A stretch of 64,000 nucleotides of DNA from Egibacteraceae bacterium (GTDB taxonomy: Bacteria; Actinomycetota; Nitriliruptoria; Euzebyales; Egibacteraceae): contig JAUJNX010000003.1 in NCBI GenBank assembly GCA_030447925.1, positions 310,001 through 374,000 on the forward strand, read 5' to 3'. The notes under the pieces are model-generated. The model ran no database searches. It was not told the DNA's origin and was given only the letters and a program-made list of their open reading frames with translations. Position 1 is the stretch's first letter; every line of letters starts with the position of its first letter. The position numbers were made by a program, and so were the translations under genes. Shown in pieces: positions 61,420 to 64,000 of the stretch.

Positions 61420-61605
61420 ATGACCGCCCCGCGCCGCGCCCGTGCCCTCGCCCTGCTGCTGCCGCTGCTGCTCGGCCTTGCCGCCTGCGGCGGCACCCAG
61501 GCCGCCCAGCCGGCCGACGCCCCCGCCGAGGGCGGGGCTGAGCCCTCGCCGGCCGCGGAGGCCGCCCCCAGCGAGGGCGGCGGGCTGGGCGACTACAGCT
61601 GGTGA
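61420..61605 (+). CDS. Small lipoprotein
   Basis: A 61-residue predicted lipoprotein: basic start, hydrophobic segment and lipobox LAAC-G at about residue 23, then an Ala/Pro/Glu-rich tail ending GGGLGDYSW. Function unknown. The last 13 bp overlap, tail to tail, the convergent membrane gene. Its promoter carries the IS481 insertion. Confidence 0.7.
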   Translation: MTAPRRARALALLLPLLLGLAACGGTQAAQPADAPAEGGAEPSPAAEAAPSEGGGLGDYSW

Positions 61606-62960
61606 CGTGACCGCGCCCCGGCGACCGCCAGGGCCGCGACGGCGGCGACCCACCCGGCGTGCAGGACCCACATCGCCGGGGTGACCGCCAGGTAGTCGGG
61701 CAGGACCAACCGCCACGCGCGCACCAGCGGGTTCGCCGTGGCGGCGAAGTCGACGACCAGCGTGAGGCGCCCGGTCAGCGCCTCGGCGGTCAGCCAGGCG
61801 TGGGCGGCGACCCCCGCCGCGCCCAGCGCGGCGACCGCCACCCGCCGCCGCCTGGTCGATGCCCATCCCGCCACGGCGAGGACGGCGGCGGGCAGGACGA
61901 CGACGACCTGGCGGCCGGGGAACCACCAGCCGTGCATGGTCAGCGCGACGAAGGTGGCGACCAGCCACCCGGCCGCCAGCGGGGCCAGCAGCACCGCCCA
62001 CCCGCGCGGGCGCCGCGCCGCCAGGGCGGCGACGGCGGGCACCGCCAGCAGCCAGGCGGGCTGCCAGGCCGCGATGCCGAAGGACCGGTCCACCAGCAGC
62101 CCGATCAGTCGGCGGCTGCGCCCCAGGTAGTCCGGCGCGAAGCCCACGACGCCCAGCTCGCCGCTGGCGGCGAAGTGGTCGGCGCTGGCGTAGGGCGTCC
62201 ACCCGGTCCACACCACCTGGTGGACCGCGAGGTAGGCGACACCCGCGACCGCCAGCCCGCCCGCGACGACCGGCACGGCGCCGCGCCGCCCCTCGCGCCA
62301 CAGCCGGGCCAGGCACAGGCCCGCGAGCACGGCCGCCACCGGCGCGTACTTCACCGCCAGCCAGGGCAGCGCCACCACGACCCCGGCGACGGCGAGCGGC
62401 CACCGGGGCGCCGGCGCGCCGGGACCGCCGGGGGACGGGTCGGGGCGGGTGGTCAGCGCGGCGATCGCCGCGGTGACGGCCAGGGCGGCGGGCAGCTCGG
62501 GGTACACCTGGCTGCCGTAGGGCGCCAGGGGGGCCGACAGCGCGAAGACCGCGGTGGTCAGCGCCGCGGTGCGCGGGGGGACGCCGAAGCGGTCCACCGC
62601 GGTCCAGGCCAGGAGGCCCGCGAGGGCGCCGGCCAGGGCGGCCAGGGTCAGCTTGGCCCCCAGCCAGCCGCCCAGCGCGACGCCGGGCACCAGCAGCAGG
62701 GGCAGCAGCGGGTCGTGGGGGCTGATCCGGCGCCCACCCGGCAGCGGCCGGGTCTGCTCGGGCAGGTCGGCGGCGTGGAAGGCGCGCCAGCGCTCCGCGG
62801 CCAGCTCGTCGGCGATGTCGAGGTCGCCGTCCTCGGCCAGGCTGATCGCCGACAGCAGGTACTGGGGCTCGTCGGCGGTCGTGCGCGCCCCGTAGGTCGC
62901 CGGCGCCCACGCACCGGCTGCAGCGGCCACCGCCGCCGCGACGCCCACGGCCGCGACCAC
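61593..62960 (-). CDS. Polytopic membrane protein, glycosyltransferase-39/83-like
   Basis: A 455-residue protein with about eleven membrane helices. The first extracytoplasmic loop has TTADEPQYLLSAISLAEDGD, resembling the acidic D-E-P-x-Y motif of lipid-linked sugar transferases (PMT/ArnT type). The rest shows no other known motif. GTG 62960 is the likely start; a longer frame would run into the 57-bp repeats, which stay open because 57 is divisible by three. Confidence 0.65.
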   Translation of the reverse strand: MVAAVGVAAAVAAAAGAWAPATYGARTTADEPQYLLSAISLAEDGDLDIADELAAERWRAFHAADLPEQTRPLPGGRRISPHDPLLPLLLVPGVALGGWLGAKLTLAALAGALAGLLAWTAVDRFGVPPRTAALTTAVFALSAPLAPYGSQVYPELPAALAVTAAIAALTTRPDPSPGGPGAPAPRWPLAVAGVVVALPWLAVKYAPVAAVLAGLCLARLWREGRRGAVPVVAGGLAVAGVAYLAVHQVVWTGWTPYASADHFAASGELGVVGFAPDYLGRSRRLIGLLVDRSFGIAAWQPAWLLAVPAVAALAARRPRGWAVLLAPLAAGWLVATFVALTMHGWWFPGRQVVVVLPAAVLAVAGWASTRRRRVAVAALGAAGVAAHAWLTAEALTGRLTLVVDFAATANPLVRAWRLVLPDYLAVTPAMWVLHAGWVAAVAALAVAGARSRHQL

Positions 62961-62988
62961 GGCGCGCGGGGACGAGGGCGGCGCGCCG

Positions 62989-63159
62989 AGGCCGTGTCGC
63001 CCGACTCCGTGCTCGGAAGCCGCCCGGCGTTTGAGGTGCACCCCCAGGCCGTGTCTCCTGACTCCGTGCTCGGAAGCCGCCCGGCGTTTGAGGTGCACCC
63101 CCAGGCCGTGTCTCCTGACTCCGTGCTCGGAAGCCGCCCGGCGTTTGAGGTGCATCCCT
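62989..63159 (+). repeat. Three tandem 57-bp units of the dispersed repeat, copies C1-C3
   Basis: Units begin with AGGCCGTGTC at 62989, 63046 and 63103. Each continues TCCTGACTCCGTGCTCGGA (GCCC in the first), AGCCGCCCGGCGTTTGAGGT, GCACCCCC. The third ends GCATCCCTAGG, its CTA being the stop codon of the minus-strand permease gene. The units are almost identical, so the expansion is recent. Confidence 0.9.
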
Positions 63160-64000
63160 AGGCCAGCGCGTCGGAGCGGCGCAGCACCAACAGCCACGTC
63201 AGGATCCCCGATAGCACGACGAGCAGGAGGGCGGTGAGGCTGGCGTCGGCCCAGCGCGCCCCCTCGGTCGCCTGCCACGTCGTGGTCGCCAGCGTCGCGA
63301 AGCCGGTCGGCGCGAGCAGCAGCGTCGCGGGCAGCTCCTTCATCGCCGACAGCAGCACCAGGCCCGCCCCGGCCGACAGCGGCCCGGCCAGCAGCGGCAG
63401 GTCGACGCGCAGCAGCCGGCGGACCCCGCCGGCGCCCAGCAGCCGCGCCGCGTCGCCCACCCGCGGCGGGATGGCCGCCACCCCGACCTGGGCCGACCGC
63501 AGCGCCTGCGCGCCGAAGTGCACCACGTAGCCCGCGATGAGCAGCGGGAACGTCTGGTACAGCACCCCCGCCGGTCCGGCCCCGAGGGTGAAGAACACCA
63601 GCGCGAGCGCGCTCACCAGCCCGGGCAGCGCGAACCCGCCGACCACGACGGCGTTCACCGCGTCGGCCAGCCGGCCGCGGTGGCGGGTGGTCAGGTAGGC
63701 GACCGGCAGCACGACCGCGACCGCGGCGGCCGCCGCGGCCAGGCCCGCCACGGCGGTGTTCGCCGCCGGCTCGAGCAGGTGGCGCGACAGCCCACCGGCG
63801 GCGCCCGCGGCCAGGCCGCGCGCGCTCCACCACACCAGCACGCCGACCGGCGCGGCCAGCGACAGCGCCACGACCGCCCCCGCCGCCGCCGCGGCGGCGC
63901 CCCGCCAGCGCCCCAGCCGCACCCGCAGCGACCGCGTCCCGCGCGCCACCCCGCGGGCGGCGCGACCGGTGACGGCGCGCTCCCCGGCCGCGACCGCGAT
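63158..64000 (-). CDS. Iron(III)/thiamine-type ABC transporter permease (5' end outside window)
   Basis: The visible 281 codons are the C-terminal half of an FbpB/ThiP-like permease: about six membrane helices with the binding-protein-dependent EAA-type loop AQVGVAAIPPRVGDAARLLG and ending in the stop that abuts the repeat. The frame is open to the window edge; the full protein is usually 500 residues or more with two such halves. A GTG at 63949 would be an internal start. Confidence 0.8.
   Translation of the reverse strand: MAVAAGERAVTGRAARGVARGTRSLRVRLGRWRGAAAAAAGAVVALSLAAPVGVLVWWSARGLAAGAAGGLSRHLLEPAANTAVAGLAAAAAAVAVVLPVAYLTTRHRGRLADAVNAVVVGGFALPGLVSALALVFFTLGAGPAGVLYQTFPLLIAGYVVHFGAQALRSAQVGVAAIPPRVGDAARLLGAGGVRRLLRVDLPLLAGPLSAGAGLVLLSAMKELPATLLLAPTGFATLATTTWQATEGARWADASLTALLLVVLSGILTWLLVLRRSDALA

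Noticed and set aside
62989-63159. CRISPR array
   Set aside because: The 57-bp units are directly adjacent and identical, with no unique spacers, and no cas genes are nearby.

Overview
The window is very G+C-rich (about three quarters by eye) and densely packed. The content points to an actinobacterium: a WhiB regulator, class F sortase, Eis-like acetyltransferase, RskA-type and DUF5667 sigma-factor partners, a pair of Get3/ArsA-like ATPases, and a core SRP RNA-dnaX-ybaB-recR-lysC-asd neighbourhood. It does not look like Streptomyces or Mycobacterium in detail; a deep-branching lineage such as Nitriliruptoria or Euzebyales is possible, but that is inference. Many genes look leaderless: a TANNNT-like -10 hexamer ends 7-8 nt before the start codon.

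Layout. 1-8.4 kb: end of a CBS-domain protein, a PDZ/Lon-like membrane protease, SRP RNA, dnaX, a sigma/anti-sigma pair, sortase plus DUF4397 surface protein, GNAT, ybaB and recR. 8.5-16.9 kb: Uma2 nuclease, PHP-type phosphoesterase, a large secreted nuclease/phosphatase, EamA transporter with a small zinc ribbon, CGNR regulator, LPG-synthase-like membrane protein, FkbM methyltransferase. 16.9-22 kb: MFS exporter divergent from lysC-asd-Kelch lipoprotein. 22-30.6 kb: MerR regulator, Eis-like and MazG-like genes, tRNA-Pro, metallophosphoesterase, two ArsA/Get3-like ATPases, NfeD, SPFH protein, WhiB. 30.6-41.5 kb: secreted 5'-nucleotidase, DUF4177-RidA, cysteine-less DksA-like protein, frameshifted selB and selA, response regulator, acyl-CoA dehydrogenase, frameshifted NUDIX gene, metallo-beta-lactamase-fold hydrolase, beta-propeller protein. 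41.7-49.8 kb: ATP-type PEP carboxykinase, a second sigma system, metH, NTF2-like protein. 49.8-64 kb: lipoprotein and hexapeptide-repeat pair, CPBP protease, GNAT/acyl-CoA-synthetase fusion, flavin reductase, arfB, a three-gene ABC exporter, an intact IS481-family element, small lipoprotein, membrane glycosyltransferase-like protein, and an iron/thiamine-type ABC permease cut by the window end.

Main surprises: (i) a short dispersed repeat that abuts TAG stop codons at three separate genes and is tandemly amplified at two loci; (ii) an IS481 element inserted at GCTAGG, inside the -10 element of a lipoprotein gene, whose transposase stop codon lies in the target duplication; (iii) divergent MFS and lysC genes whose leaderless -10 elements overlap; (iv) six indels that break selB (three), selA, an ArsA-like gene and a NUDIX gene, either real decay or unpolished sequence. 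No CRISPR array, rRNA operon or prophage was seen.
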